A stretch of DNA of 42,980 nt from Verrucomicrobiota bacterium. Lineage in GTDB: Bacteria; Verrucomicrobiota; Verrucomicrobiia; Chthoniobacterales; UBA10450. Location: positions 1 to 42,980 of the forward strand of contig QHNR01000011.1 in NCBI GenBank assembly GCA_003218475.1, written 5' to 3'. Below are positions 27,612 to 35,289 of this stretch, piece by piece (position 1 is the stretch's first letter; every line of letters starts with the position of its first letter). A model generated the notes under the pieces. It was not told the origin of the DNA. It did not search any database and worked only from the letters and a program-made list of their open reading frames with translations. Made by a program: the position numbers and the translations under genes.

Positions 27612-29788
27612 TGGCCAGGGAAGTCATCCGCATCCGGAATGAATTTTATATTCGTTCATCGTCTGCCCGCGTCGATGTTCGCACGCGGGTACTGAAACAA
27701 GGGGATACCTTCGCTGTGTTCGACCGGTTCGGTGACATCGAGACGTTCGGGACAGGTGAACTCGGCCTTTACTATCAGGACACTCGGTTCTTGTCGCGGT
27801 TAACTTTGAGATTAGGAAAGGACCGGCCGTTGCTGCTGAGTTCCACTGTCAGAGAAGATAATGCAGTGATGGCGGTGGATGGGACGAACTCCGACGCGTG
27901 GCGCGACAGTGAGATAGTAATTCCGCGAGGGACCGTACACGTGTTCCGTTCGAAAATTCTGTGGGATAAAACGTGTCACGAGAGGCTTCGGATCCATAAC
28001 TACGGACGCGCAGCCGTCGATGTCTCTTTCGCAATCGAATTCGATGCTGACTTTGCCGACATTTTCGAACTGCGCGGCATGAACCGAGAGCACCGCGGAC
28101 GTCGCTTGGAAACGCAGGTCACCAAGGGCGGGCTTGTGCTCGCCTACGAAGGATTGGACAACCGCATTCGCCGGACGCGAATCGTTTTCGATCCGCCGCC
28201 TTCCCGGTTGAACGAATCCGTCGCCACGTTTCAAATCCGGTTGGAATCCGGAAAAGATGCCAGTTACCGCTGCGCAATTGCATGCGAAGTCGATGGCGAT
28301 TCGCCGGCTGAAATCCAGCCGTGCTACGAGAAGGTTGTGGAGGAGGCCGCGACTGCGCTCGAAGGCCTGCGCGCCCGAGAGCCCCAGATTTTTACTGGAA
28401 ACGAACAGTTCAACGATTGGCTAAACCGTTCGCTCGCCGATCTCCACATGATGCGAACGGAAACGCCGTATGGCCCGTATCCTTATGCTGGTGTTCCGTG
28501 GTTTAGCACCGTATTCGGGCGAGACGGAATCATCACCGCGCTCCAGTGTCTGTGGTTTGATCCTTCTATCGCGCGTGGGGTTCTGGCGTATCTGGCAGCT
28601 ACCCAGGCCGACGGGGACAGTCCGGAGCAGGATGCGGAGCCCGGCAAGGTGCTGCACGAGATGCGCGCCGATGAAATGGCCATGTTGGGAGAGGTCCCCT
28701 TTAAACGCTACTACGGCAGCATCGATGCGACGCCCCTCTTTATTATGCTCGCCGGCGCTTACCACAAGCGCACCAGCGACCGCGCATTCGTGGAGTCAAT
28801 TTGGCCAAATATCGAGCGCGGGCTTCAGTGGATCGATCGTTTTGGCGACTCAGATGGCGACGGTTTCGTAGAATATGCTCGCAAAGCGAAACACGGTTTA
28901 ATCCATCAGGGCTGGAAGGATTCTGACGACGCGGTTTTCCACACGGACGGCACGCTTGCCGAAGGACCGATCGCGCTGTGCGAGGTTCAGGGGTATGTAT
29001 ACGCCGCCAAGACCGCGGCCAGTGAGCTTGCCAAGATGCTGGGAAACACTGCGCGGGCGCGCGAGCTGTCACAACAGGCACAAACACTCCGTCGTGGCTT
29101 CGAGCAAGCGTTTTGGTGCGACGATCTTTCTACTTACGCCATTGCATTGGATGGAAGCAAGCAGCCTTGCCGGGTGCGAACATCGAATGCGGGGCATTGT
29201 CTTTTCGCCGGTATTGCGACACAGGAGCACGCGCGCCGCGTGGCGGCAACGCTCACAGACGAAACGTCCTTCTCCGGTTGGGGCATCCGTACGGTGGCTA
29301 GCAGCGAGGCGCGCTACAATCCCATGTCTTATCACAATGGATCGGTCTGGCCGCACGATAACGCTTTAATCGCGGCGGGATTCGGCAGATACGGATTCAA
29401 GGAGTCGGCCGCGATGGTCCTCGCAGGATTGCTCGACGCTAGTCTTTTCTTCGATCTCCATCGTCTGCCGGAACTGTTTTGCGGCTTTCCCAGGCGCGCT
29501 GGTGAATCCCCAACCCTTTATCCGGTAGCCTGCGCTCCGCAGGCTTGGGCGGCAGGTGCGGTCTTTCTTTTGCTTGAAGCTTGCCTCGGCTTAAGCGTGT
29601 CCGCTCCCAAACAAACGCTCGTGTTTTCGAAGCCAGTTTTGCCGGCCTTCCTTCCCAAGGTGAGCATTCGTGATCTGAAAGTAGGAGATGCGCGAGTTGA
29701 TCTTCTGCTCACCCGACACGATGAAGGCGACGTAGGAGTGAACGTGCTCCGACGCGATGGAGCACTCGAGGTCCTGATATTGAAGTAA
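27611..29788 (+). CDS. Glycogen-debranching-enzyme-like amylo-alpha-1,6-glucosidase
   Basis: The 725 residues have two domains. About 10-215 is the GDE N-terminal beta domain (VLKQGDTFAVFDRFGDI, then GLYYQDTRFLSRL). About 265-710 is an (alpha/alpha)6 glucosidase domain, with WFSTVFGRDGIITALQ near residue 300, GDSDGDGFVEYAR, and YHNGSVWPHDNALIAAGF. Enzymes of this type cleave alpha-1,6 branches in glycogen-like glucans or related sugars. The exact substrate is uncertain. No signal peptide is seen, so it is probably cytoplasmic. It may be read from the same mRNA as the GIY-YIG gene. Confidence 0.9.
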   Translation: MAREVIRIRNEFYIRSSSARVDVRTRVLKQGDTFAVFDRFGDIETFGTGELGLYYQDTRFLSRLTLRLGKDRPLLLSSTVREDNAVMAVDGTNSDAWRDSEIVIPRGTVHVFRSKILWDKTCHERLRIHNYGRAAVDVSFAIEFDADFADIFELRGMNREHRGRRLETQVTKGGLVLAYEGLDNRIRRTRIVFDPPPSRLNESVATFQIRLESGKDASYRCAIACEVDGDSPAEIQPCYEKVVEEAATALEGLRAREPQIFTGNEQFNDWLNRSLADLHMMRTETPYGPYPYAGVPWFSTVFGRDGIITALQCLWFDPSIARGVLAYLAATQADGDSPEQDAEPGKVLHEMRADEMAMLGEVPFKRYYGSIDATPLFIMLAGAYHKRTSDRAFVESIWPNIERGLQWIDRFGDSDGDGFVEYARKAKHGLIHQGWKDSDDAVFHTDGTLAEGPIALCEVQGYVYAAKTAASELAKMLGNTARARELSQQAQTLRRGFEQAFWCDDLSTYAIALDGSKQPCRVRTSNAGHCLFAGIATQEHARRVAATLTDETSFSGWGIRTVASSEARYNPMSYHNGSVWPHDNALIAAGFGRYGFKESAAMVLAGLLDASLFFDLHRLPELFCGFPRRAGESPTLYPVACAPQAWAAGAVFLLLEACLGLSVSAPKQTLVFSKPVLPAFLPKVSIRDLKVGDARVDLLLTRHDEGDVGVNVLRRDGALEVLILK

Positions 29789-29859
29789 TTGTCTTCATTA
29801 GATCAACCGAGTTTCTTAGGGATTACGCTTGTCCGGTGCTCGCCTGCAAATAACGTAGA

Positions 29860-30252
29860 ATGATGAAGGCAAAAGTGATTGTGATGCCAAAAGCAGCGGT
29901 GCTCGATCCGCAAGGCAACGCAGTCCGCGATGCGATGCGGCACCTGGGAATGCCAGAGGTGCGCAGCGTCAGGATCGGCAAATACATGGAGATCGATATC
30001 GATGGACAAAACGGAGATTTTGAATCGCGCTTGCATCGTCTTTGCCGTGATCTGTTGTCAAATCCGGTGATCGAAGATTACGAGCTGCAGAAGGGCGACG
30101 ACCGGAATCATAAGAAAATGCCCAACGCCCAACGTCCAACGTCCAACTCCGATAAATCGCGAGCAGGCGCCCAACAGAGCAAGACGAAGCGGACCCGCCT
30201 TCGGTCGCCGCGGCGACCTACGGCGCGGCAAGCGAGGAAGAGGAATAAATGA
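29860..30252 (+). CDS. purS: Phosphoribosylformylglycinamidine synthase PurS subunit, with repeat-derived tail
   Basis: PurS bridges PurL and PurQ in the fourth step of purine synthesis. Residues 1-82 are a normal PurS (KVIVMPKAAVLDPQGNAV, then RSVRIGKYMEID and the DLLSNPVIEDYEL end). From about residue 87 a basic 44-residue tail follows, which PurS does not usually have. Its DNA is repetitive: GTTGGAC-type heptads on the opposite strand at 30118-30152 and the palindrome GGTCGCCGCGGCGACC at 30203-30218. The tail is probably a repeat insertion that removed the old stop. ATG 29860 or 29863 can start it. The stop overlaps the next gene (ATGA). Confidence 0.85.
   Translation: MMKAKVIVMPKAAVLDPQGNAVRDAMRHLGMPEVRSVRIGKYMEIDIDGQNGDFESRLHRLCRDLLSNPVIEDYELQKGDDRNHKKMPNAQRPTSNSDKSRAGAQQSKTKRTRLRSPRRPTARQARKRNK
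30118..30152. repeat. GTTGGAC heptad repeats inside purS
   Basis: Read on the minus strand this is a run of GTTGGAC and GTTGGGC units. The same heptads occur at 38465-38500 between lpxK and the LigD polymerase gene. Here they are translated as NAQRPTSN in the PurS tail. Confidence 0.6.
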
Positions 30253-30431
30253 AAGCGCTGCGATATTTTTTCTGCGTGGTTTTTCCACCACTGGCTGTGC
30301 TTATGACCGGTCGTATTGCCAGTTTCTTTCTCAGCATCATTTTGACGTTGCTTGGCTGGATTCCAGGAGTCATTCATGCCTGTCTGGTAGTGAACGATTA
30401 TCACGCTGAGCAGCGCGCCGCCGCACATTAA
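30249..30431 (+). CDS. Pmp3/YqaE-family small membrane protein
   Basis: The 60 residues form two hydrophobic helices (about 4-24 and 27-50) with the family pattern PPLAVLMTG, LTLLGWIPGVIHACLVV. Members are proteolipids linked to membrane potential and salt or stress tolerance in yeast and plants; the bacterial role is unclear. The start overlaps the purS stop by 4 bases (ATGA), so translation is probably coupled to the extended PurS frame. No functional tie to purines is known. Confidence 0.85.
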   Translation: MKALRYFFCVVFPPLAVLMTGRIASFFLSIILTLLGWIPGVIHACLVVNDYHAEQRAAAH

Positions 30432-30569
30432 GCCGAGCGCGCTCGCATTTTGGTTTCCGCGAATCCCTCCTGTGGCGGACTCGCGATGAATGCTGCGCCT
30501 TTGGCGCTAAACGCATAGCTCCTGCCAGGGGAGAGGCGAACCAGTTGAGTCGCGTGCAACAGGAATTTT

Positions 30570-30598
30570 TTGCGCGGGCGGACGCACCTCGCTACACT
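30570..30598 (+). promoter_or_regulatory. Promoter abutting purQ
   Basis: TTGCGC (30570-30575), a 17-base spacer and TACACT (30593-30598), then 8 bases to ATG 30607. This predicts a leaderless or nearly leaderless purQ mRNA. No Shine-Dalgarno is seen before ATG 30607. Confidence 0.6.
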
Positions 30599-30606
30599 CA
30601 ATTGCA

Positions 30607-31377
30607 ATGAAATTCGCTGTCATCCAGTTTCCTGGTTCGAACTGCGATCAGGATTGTGTCGCGGGCATCAACGCCGTGGATGGATTGCATGCCGAGTACG
30701 TCTGGCACAAAGAAACGTCGCTCGATGGTTTCGACGCGATCGTGTTGCCGGGGGGGTTTGCCTATGGTGATTATCTTCGTTGCGGAGCTATCGCCCGCTT
30801 TTCGCCAGTCATGAAAGCAGTGATCAGCGACGCGCGCGCGGGCAAACTCGTGCTCGGCACATGCAACGGGTTTCAAATTCTGTGCGAGGCCGGTCTGCTG
30901 CCAGGGGCACTGGTGCGCAATCGTTCGCTGCGCTTCGTCTGCGACATGGTCATCACCAGAGTGGAAGTCGACGATTCGCCGTTCACTCACGGCTGCCCAA
31001 AAGGAGCGCTCCTACGCCTGCCTGTGGCGCACGGTGAAGGCTGTTTCTTCGCCGACGCGGAAACCTTGCGCGGCCTAAACGCCAACGAACAGGTGATTTT
31101 GCGGTACGCGGACGCACAAGGCCGGACCATCCCAGAGGCCAATCCCAATGGCTCGATCGAAAACATCGCTGGCATCTGCAATCGCGAACGAAATGTCTTT
31201 GGTTTGATGCCTCATCCTGATCGCGCCTCCGACGCGAGGCTCGGGAGCCGGGATGGCGCGAAGATTTTTCGGTCGATGATGGAGATGATTCTCGCCAGTT
31301 CCGTGCAATGGAAGTCAGGCTACCAGCCTGACTCGGCTGGCAGGCTGCCAGCCTGCCGAGTCAGCCAAGCTGGCTGA
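30607..31377 (+). CDS. purQ: Phosphoribosylformylglycinamidine synthase, glutaminase subunit PurQ
   Basis: PurQ releases ammonia from glutamine for the PurL reaction. The 256 residues carry the class I glutaminase site: [17 protein letters not shown], nucleophile Cys86 in [12 protein letters not shown], and the His in LMPHPDRA (His203). The normal protein ends near residue 235. The final 20 residues ([20 protein letters not shown]) are encoded by a 65-base palindromic repeat containing the stop codon. It pairs functionally with purS upstream; purL is not in the window. bioD starts 12 bases after the stop. Confidence 0.96.
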   Translation: MKFAVIQFPGSNCDQDCVAGINAVDGLHAEYVWHKETSLDGFDAIVLPGGFAYGDYLRCGAIARFSPVMKAVISDARAGKLVLGTCNGFQILCEAGLLPGALVRNRSLRFVCDMVITRVEVDDSPFTHGCPKGALLRLPVAHGEGCFFADAETLRGLNANEQVILRYADAQGRTIPEANPNGSIENIAGICNRERNVFGLMPHPDRASDARLGSRDGAKIFRSMMEMILASSVQWKSGYQPDSAGRLPACRVSQAG

Positions 31378-31378
31378 C
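31314..31378. repeat. 65-base imperfect palindrome over the purQ stop codon
   Basis: The left half begins GTCAGGCTACCAGCCTGACT and the right half ends GTCAGCCAAGCTGGCTGAC; the halves are imperfect reverse complements. Its centre is GCAGGCTGCCAGCCTGC. It encodes the C-terminal tail of PurQ and could form a strong RNA hairpin between purQ and bioD. Confidence 0.8.
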
Positions 31379-31388
31379 CTCCAATCGC

Positions 31389-32039
31389 GTGAGTCTCTTT
31401 ATTACCGGGACGGACACCGGCGTGGGAAAGACCCACATTGCCGCACGGCTCTTGCATCTCCTGCGCGCATCGGGCATCCGATGCGCCGGGATGAAACCGA
31501 TTTGTTGCGGAGATCGTCGCGATGCCGAGGCACTTCTGGCAGCCGGCAGTGATTGCGTCGCGATCGATGAGGTAAATCCAGTCTGGTTAAAAACAGCGGC
31601 CGCTCCTATCGTCGGCGCTCTCATGGAGAAAGTGACCATCGATATCGAACAGATCCTATCTGCTTTCCATACTCTCCAAGAGCGCGTCGAACACGTCGTC
31701 GTGGAAGGAACAGGCGGTTGGCTCGTGCCGATTCGCTCAGATTACTTCGTCAGCGATTTGGCCGCGGCAATGAAGCTGCCGGTTCTTGTGGTCGCACAAA
31801 ACCGGCTGGGCTGTCTTAACCATGCGGCCCTCACCGTGCGAAGCGTTGCCGCGCACCAGCTCAGGTGCTTGGGTCTTGTATTGAACAGCACCGAAATGAC
31901 GAACGAGATCGCGGTGCTGACGAATGCCGATATTCTCAAGCGTATTCTCAATGTTCCATTGCTTGCTGGACTAGGAGAAAGCCTTACAGAACTCCCTATC
32001 GACTGGCGACTTATGCTTGATTCGATAGCGGAAGAATAG
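31389..32039 (+). CDS. bioD: ATP-dependent dethiobiotin synthetase
   Basis: BioD closes the ureido ring of dethiobiotin, the penultimate step of biotin synthesis. The 216 residues start at GTG 31389 (MSLFITGTDTGVGKT), with the P-loop at about 7-14. KPICCG carries the substrate-binding lysine, and VEGTGGWLVPIR the switch-like motif. No other bio gene is in the window. The GTG lies 12 bases after the purQ stop, directly behind the palindromic repeat, so it may share the purQ transcript. Confidence 0.93.
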   Translation: MSLFITGTDTGVGKTHIAARLLHLLRASGIRCAGMKPICCGDRRDAEALLAAGSDCVAIDEVNPVWLKTAAAPIVGALMEKVTIDIEQILSAFHTLQERVEHVVVEGTGGWLVPIRSDYFVSDLAAAMKLPVLVVAQNRLGCLNHAALTVRSVAAHQLRCLGLVLNSTEMTNEIAVLTNADILKRILNVPLLAGLGESLTELPIDWRLMLDSIAEE

Positions 32040-32166
32040 CGTGTTGAGCTGATACAGGATTGTAAATAAAACGAACACTATTCGGGCAGAGTCGCCTCGG
32101 GATCCCTTTGAGCAGAAGGCTGGCATCGCTATTGCTCATATAAAGCTTCGAAAAACATTAACTACT

Positions 32167-32643
32167 ATGCTCTTACAAAAAACCTTACACATGAGCCAGC
32201 CGCTGGGGGAGTGCAAAGCGCGTCTGGGCAGCATCCAATCATATCGGCGGCAGTTTTTAATGGTCACGCGCGCGACTGTGACATCATCTAAAACTGTCGA
32301 TTTCAGCTTTCGCGGTCCGTTCGGATTTGAGGCGCATACGGTCCTTTTGTCGGTCGACGGCGAATCGCCGGACCAATATGCGTTCGAGTCTGTGGGCGGT
32401 AACATTGCTCTCATGGGCATTGTTGATTTCTCTCAGATTCGTCTAAACTGCACAGAGGTCACGCTCGCGGTTCACTACGAGATCAAGAACAAATTGTTTG
32501 CCTGGCTCGACCGCCGTCTCCATTTCGTGGACAGTTTCGTGACCGGCGAATTGCGCAGCATCCGTGCGCATTTTGAAGGCATCGCAGCAAGCTATCTCGA
32601 TAACGCGCGTGTTATGCCCGTACTTCAAACGGCCACTGCCTGA
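32167..32643 (+). CDS. Unknown conserved-looking protein (158 residues)
   Basis: I cannot assign a family. The mostly beta-rich sequence includes FSFRGPFGFEAHTVLLSVDG and VTLAVHYEIKNKLFAWLDRR, followed by a C-terminal helix (SFVTGELRSIRAHFEGIAAS). This alternation of strands with a long closing helix would suit an SRPBCC/START-like fold, but that is a guess. There is no signal peptide and no obvious catalytic motif. ATG 32167 is used; ATG 32191 (MSQPLGE) is an alternative. It converges on tyrS across a strong two-way terminator. Confidence 0.6.
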   Translation: MLLQKTLHMSQPLGECKARLGSIQSYRRQFLMVTRATVTSSKTVDFSFRGPFGFEAHTVLLSVDGESPDQYAFESVGGNIALMGIVDFSQIRLNCTEVTLAVHYEIKNKLFAWLDRRLHFVDSFVTGELRSIRAHFEGIAASYLDNARVMPVLQTATA

Positions 32644-32657
32644 GGAGGCGGAATTCG

Positions 32658-32695
32658 AAAGAGCCATGCAGCCGGAAGGCTTGCGTGGCTCTTTT
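32658..32695. terminator. Bidirectional intrinsic terminator
   Basis: AAAGAGCCA (32658-32666) and TGGCTCTTT (32686-32694) form a perfect 9-bp stem, extended inward by TGCA/TTGCG pairing to a GGAA loop. A-rich sequence precedes it and T-rich follows, so it can terminate both the 32167 gene and the convergent tyrS. Confidence 0.8.
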
Positions 32696-32712
32696 GCTGT
32701 ACGCGGACCCCC

Positions 32713-33894
32713 CTACGTGATCCGCACTGCGTGCCTTTTGTCGAGACGAAGAACTTGACCGGATTTCACTTGGACGATTGCCTTGGGGTTGCGAACCGTC
32801 TGCCCATCCAGTTCGACGCTTCCCTGTTTAATTAGCCGCGAGGCTTCGCTACGCGATTTCTTGAGGTCAAATGCGTCGCGATAAGCGCTCCAAACTAGAG
32901 TGACAAGGTCGCATTGGTTTAGGCTACTTACTGAAAATGTCGGCAATTCAGCGTGTTCCAGATCGCGCTTGCTGAAGCGCATGGTCCAGTCATCGAGTGT
33001 TTTTTGGGCAATCGTAGACGAGTGGTAAGTCTGCACAATTTCGAGGGCGAGCTGCTTTTTTGCCTCGAGCGGGTGCATGCCGGCCGCCGGCGACCGCCTT
33101 AGGAGCAACTCATAATAACGCGCCATCAATTCATCCGAGATGCTCATCAGTTTCCCGAACATGTCTGAGGCAGACTCGTTGACACCGACAAAATTGCCGA
33201 AGCTCTTGCTCATTTTCCTCGAGCCATCCAGACCTTCGAGAAGCGGGAGGAGAAAAACGACCTGCTGCGGTATGCCCTCCTCTCTTTGAAAGTCGCGCCC
33301 GATTAAAATGTTAAAAAGCTGGTCTGTTCCTCCGAGCTCCACGTCAGCTTTTACCATGACCGAATCCCAGCCTTGCATAATGGGATACTGTATTTCGTGG
33401 GCGTGGATAGGTTGTTGATTGTCGATTCGCGCCTTGAAATCTTCGCGCTGCAACATTTGTTGCAACGTCACGCGGCTATTCAGACGAATGACATCTTCGA
33501 ATGACATCGCGCGAAACCAGTCGCCGTTGCATACCGTTTCAGTGCGCGCGGGATCAAGAATTTTAAATGCCTGCTCGCGGTACGTTGCCGCGTTTGCGAT
33601 CACTTCCTGGTGCGTTAGTTGCGGCCGTGTGACAGAACGACCACTCGGATCGCCGATCATTCCCGTAAAATCCCCGATAATAAGAACGGCTTGGTGGCCG
33701 AGGTCTTGAAACTGCCTGAGTTTTTGCAAAACAATCGTGTGGCCAAGATGAATATCCGAGGTAGTCGGATCGACTCCGAGTTTTATCCGCAACGGCCGAC
33801 CAAGCGCTAGCTTGTCGCTAAGTTCGTGCTCGCTAATGATCTGCGCCGCGCCTTGTTTTAAGAACGCCAGAGCTTCTTCTGGTTGCATGTTCAA
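32713..33894 (-). CDS. tyrS: Tyrosyl-tRNA synthetase
   Basis: It attaches tyrosine to tRNA-Tyr. The 393 residues show the class I motifs: HLGH (residues 49-52, the HIGH equivalent) and KMSKS (227-231), plus the tyrosine pocket GGTDQLFN near 188. The C-terminal S4 RNA-binding domain (about 335-393) is present. The minus-strand start at 33894 lies 28 bases after the stop of the gene before it, so they may share a transcript. Confidence 0.96.
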   Translation of the reverse strand: MNMQPEEALAFLKQGAAQIISEHELSDKLALGRPLRIKLGVDPTTSDIHLGHTIVLQKLRQFQDLGHQAVLIIGDFTGMIGDPSGRSVTRPQLTHQEVIANAATYREQAFKILDPARTETVCNGDWFRAMSFEDVIRLNSRVTLQQMLQREDFKARIDNQQPIHAHEIQYPIMQGWDSVMVKADVELGGTDQLFNILIGRDFQREEGIPQQVVFLLPLLEGLDGSRKMSKSFGNFVGVNESASDMFGKLMSISDELMARYYELLLRRSPAAGMHPLEAKKQLALEIVQTYHSSTIAQKTLDDWTMRFSKRDLEHAELPTFSVSSLNQCDLVTLVWSAYRDAFDLKKSRSEASRLIKQGSVELDGQTVRNPKAIVQVKSGQVLRLDKRHAVRIT

Positions 33895-33922
33895 CCACAG
33901 AATAGCGCACCGGGCCAGCGCG

Positions 33923-34441
33923 CTACTTGTTTTTATTTAGCAACTCGCGCACCTGGTCGACGGTGAGCGGCGCATTTTGCTGATTGAGTGACTTTTGGCT
34001 TTTACCCTCGTCGAGGAACGGTCGGTTCCCTGCGTAGTCGCGAACGGCAACTTTCTTATCAGATTGCGGAACATCACGGATGCCGTGCGCAGTCTGATTT
34101 GCGTAGGCAGATCTCGAATTTCCGATTGCTTGCTGCGACGAGGTGTTGAAGGCGCTGCGTCCGCTGTGGAACGGGTGCGAGTTGAAGTGCTTCGCGAAGA
34201 ACTGTCCTATTGCTAAGAAGCTCTTCGAATTCGATTTCTTCTCGACGTAAAACGTTTCTACCGTTGCCCGTTTGTTCATCGACGACGTTCTGTCACCGAT
34301 AAACTTCTTGTTCTGCGCATCATTTTTCAAGCTCATGTCCGGCTTGAGGAGGCGATCCACCAGCTTTCTTTCCTGCTCCTGACCACGCATGCAGGAAAGA
34401 GCAGCCATGAGTAATACACACATGGCGACGAATTTTCGCAC
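33923..34441 (-). CDS. Unknown exported protein
   Basis: The 172 residues begin with a clear signal sequence (MRKFVAMCVLLMAALSCMRG) that also carries a weak lipobox-like ALSC. The mature part is polar and rich in Lys, Asn, Ser and Gln, with little secondary-structure pattern and no known motif. It ends VDQVRELLNKNK. It lies directly upstream of tyrS on the same strand. I recognise no family; lineage-specific envelope proteins often look like this. Confidence 0.6.
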   Translation of the reverse strand: MRKFVAMCVLLMAALSCMRGQEQERKLVDRLLKPDMSLKNDAQNKKFIGDRTSSMNKRATVETFYVEKKSNSKSFLAIGQFFAKHFNSHPFHSGRSAFNTSSQQAIGNSRSAYANQTAHGIRDVPQSDKKVAVRDYAGNRPFLDEGKSQKSLNQQNAPLTVDQVRELLNKNK

Positions 34442-34502
34442 GCTGCGAGGCTGCCCGAGTTGCGAGGCACTTGTAAAGCAAATTTACTGAGGAATCGCGA
34501 CG

Positions 34503-34562
34503 TAGCGTAAGCGTCCCGCTTGCGCCTTCTGGGAAGTTTCGCAAGCGAGGACGCTCGCGCTA
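34503..34562. repeat. Palindromic repeat, TAGCG family
   Basis: The left arm TAGCGTAAGCGTCCCGCTTG (from 34503) and right arm 34540-34562 (CGCAAGCGAGGACGCTCGCG and on) are imperfect reverse complements around a 15-base centre. It occupies the divergent gap between the exported protein gene and dodecin. Confidence 0.65.
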
Positions 34563-34643
34563 CTCTGGGGCGGCGGACTGCCGCCTTCGCCTGCGGCTAC
34601 GGACGTGCCAGGGGGAGACCGCCGCTCCTTGCCCGGCTTTTTA

Positions 34644-34672
34644 TTGTGTTCCATTGCGAACCGCGAAATAAT
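34644..34672 (+). promoter_or_regulatory. Promoter abutting the dodecin gene
   Basis: TTGTGT (34644-34649), a 17-base spacer and AATAAT (34667-34672), then 6 bases to ATG 34679. This predicts a leaderless dodecin mRNA. Confidence 0.6.
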
Positions 34673-34678
34673 GAGCGC

Positions 34679-34888
34679 ATGCCTGATCACATTTACAAAA
34701 AACTTGAAATAGTTGGTTCGTCGCCGAACGGACTTGAGGAGGCCGTAAAAAATGCACTGGCGCGTGCCAAAAAGACAGTCCGCAACATGCGATGGTTTGA
34801 AGTGACCGAGACCCGCGGATGGATCGAGGAAGGAGAAGTACGCGATTGGCAGGTGACCCTGAAAGTCGGCTTTACCCTGGAGGAATAA
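34679..34888 (+). CDS. Dodecin family flavin-binding protein
   Basis: Dodecin forms hollow dodecamers that store or buffer flavins. The 69 residues match the family almost end to end: [13 protein letters not shown], a central helix, [15 protein letters not shown] with the flavin-stacking Trp39, and the end [16 protein letters not shown] 34679 is chosen because it gives the family length and the promoter lies just before it; longer in-frame starts run into the repeat. The gene stands alone. Confidence 0.95.
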   Translation: MPDHIYKKLEIVGSSPNGLEEAVKNALARAKKTVRNMRWFEVTETRGWIEEGEVRDWQVTLKVGFTLEE

Positions 34889-34961
34889 TCTAGCCGGGCG
34901 CTGCGTGCGAATGTCGAATATCAAAGACAGGCGCTCGCTGCGTCAGGGTAGTTCTGCAATA

Positions 34962-35243
34962 TCACTGCTCTTCCTGGGCCGCTTGGTACAGCTTGGCGGC
35001 CCCATAAATTAGGATCGCCGGTCGTAATGCCACGATGAGCAGGCGCACAAGACCGCTGAGAACACGTCCCAGTGGTAACCGATTCAAAACGTATCCAGCC
35101 ACAAACGCCCACACCAAAGACTGCGCTGGCTTTTCGCGTACGTAGTCCTCGGTGTCACTGAGAACCGCCTCGACCTGATCCTTGACCCATTGCACTCCGC
35201 GTTCCGGGAGTTCAGCGGCTACGTCTGCAGATGATTGATCCAT
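34962..35243 (-). CDS. Small DUF883-like membrane protein
   Basis: The 93 residues have an acidic amphipathic N-terminal helix (about 1-37) and a DYVREKPAQSLVWAFVAGY junction typical of DUF883/YqjD-like proteins. Two hydrophobic stretches follow (about 43-57 and 60-82). Some such proteins tether complexes to the membrane; the role here is unknown. The family call rests on the short D-Y-V-R-E-K-P motif and helix layout only. Confidence 0.5.
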   Translation of the reverse strand: MDQSSADVAAELPERGVQWVKDQVEAVLSDTEDYVREKPAQSLVWAFVAGYVLNRLPLGRVLSGLVRLLIVALRPAILIYGAAKLYQAAQEEQ

Positions 35244-35289
35244 TTCGCTTAATATTCGGATCGCAACCCTATCTTGCGCGCATGTGCCG

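Noticed and set aside
34520-34678. N-terminal extension of dodecin.
   Set aside because: The extra residues come from the palindromic repeat and the promoter. Family length fits ATG 34679.
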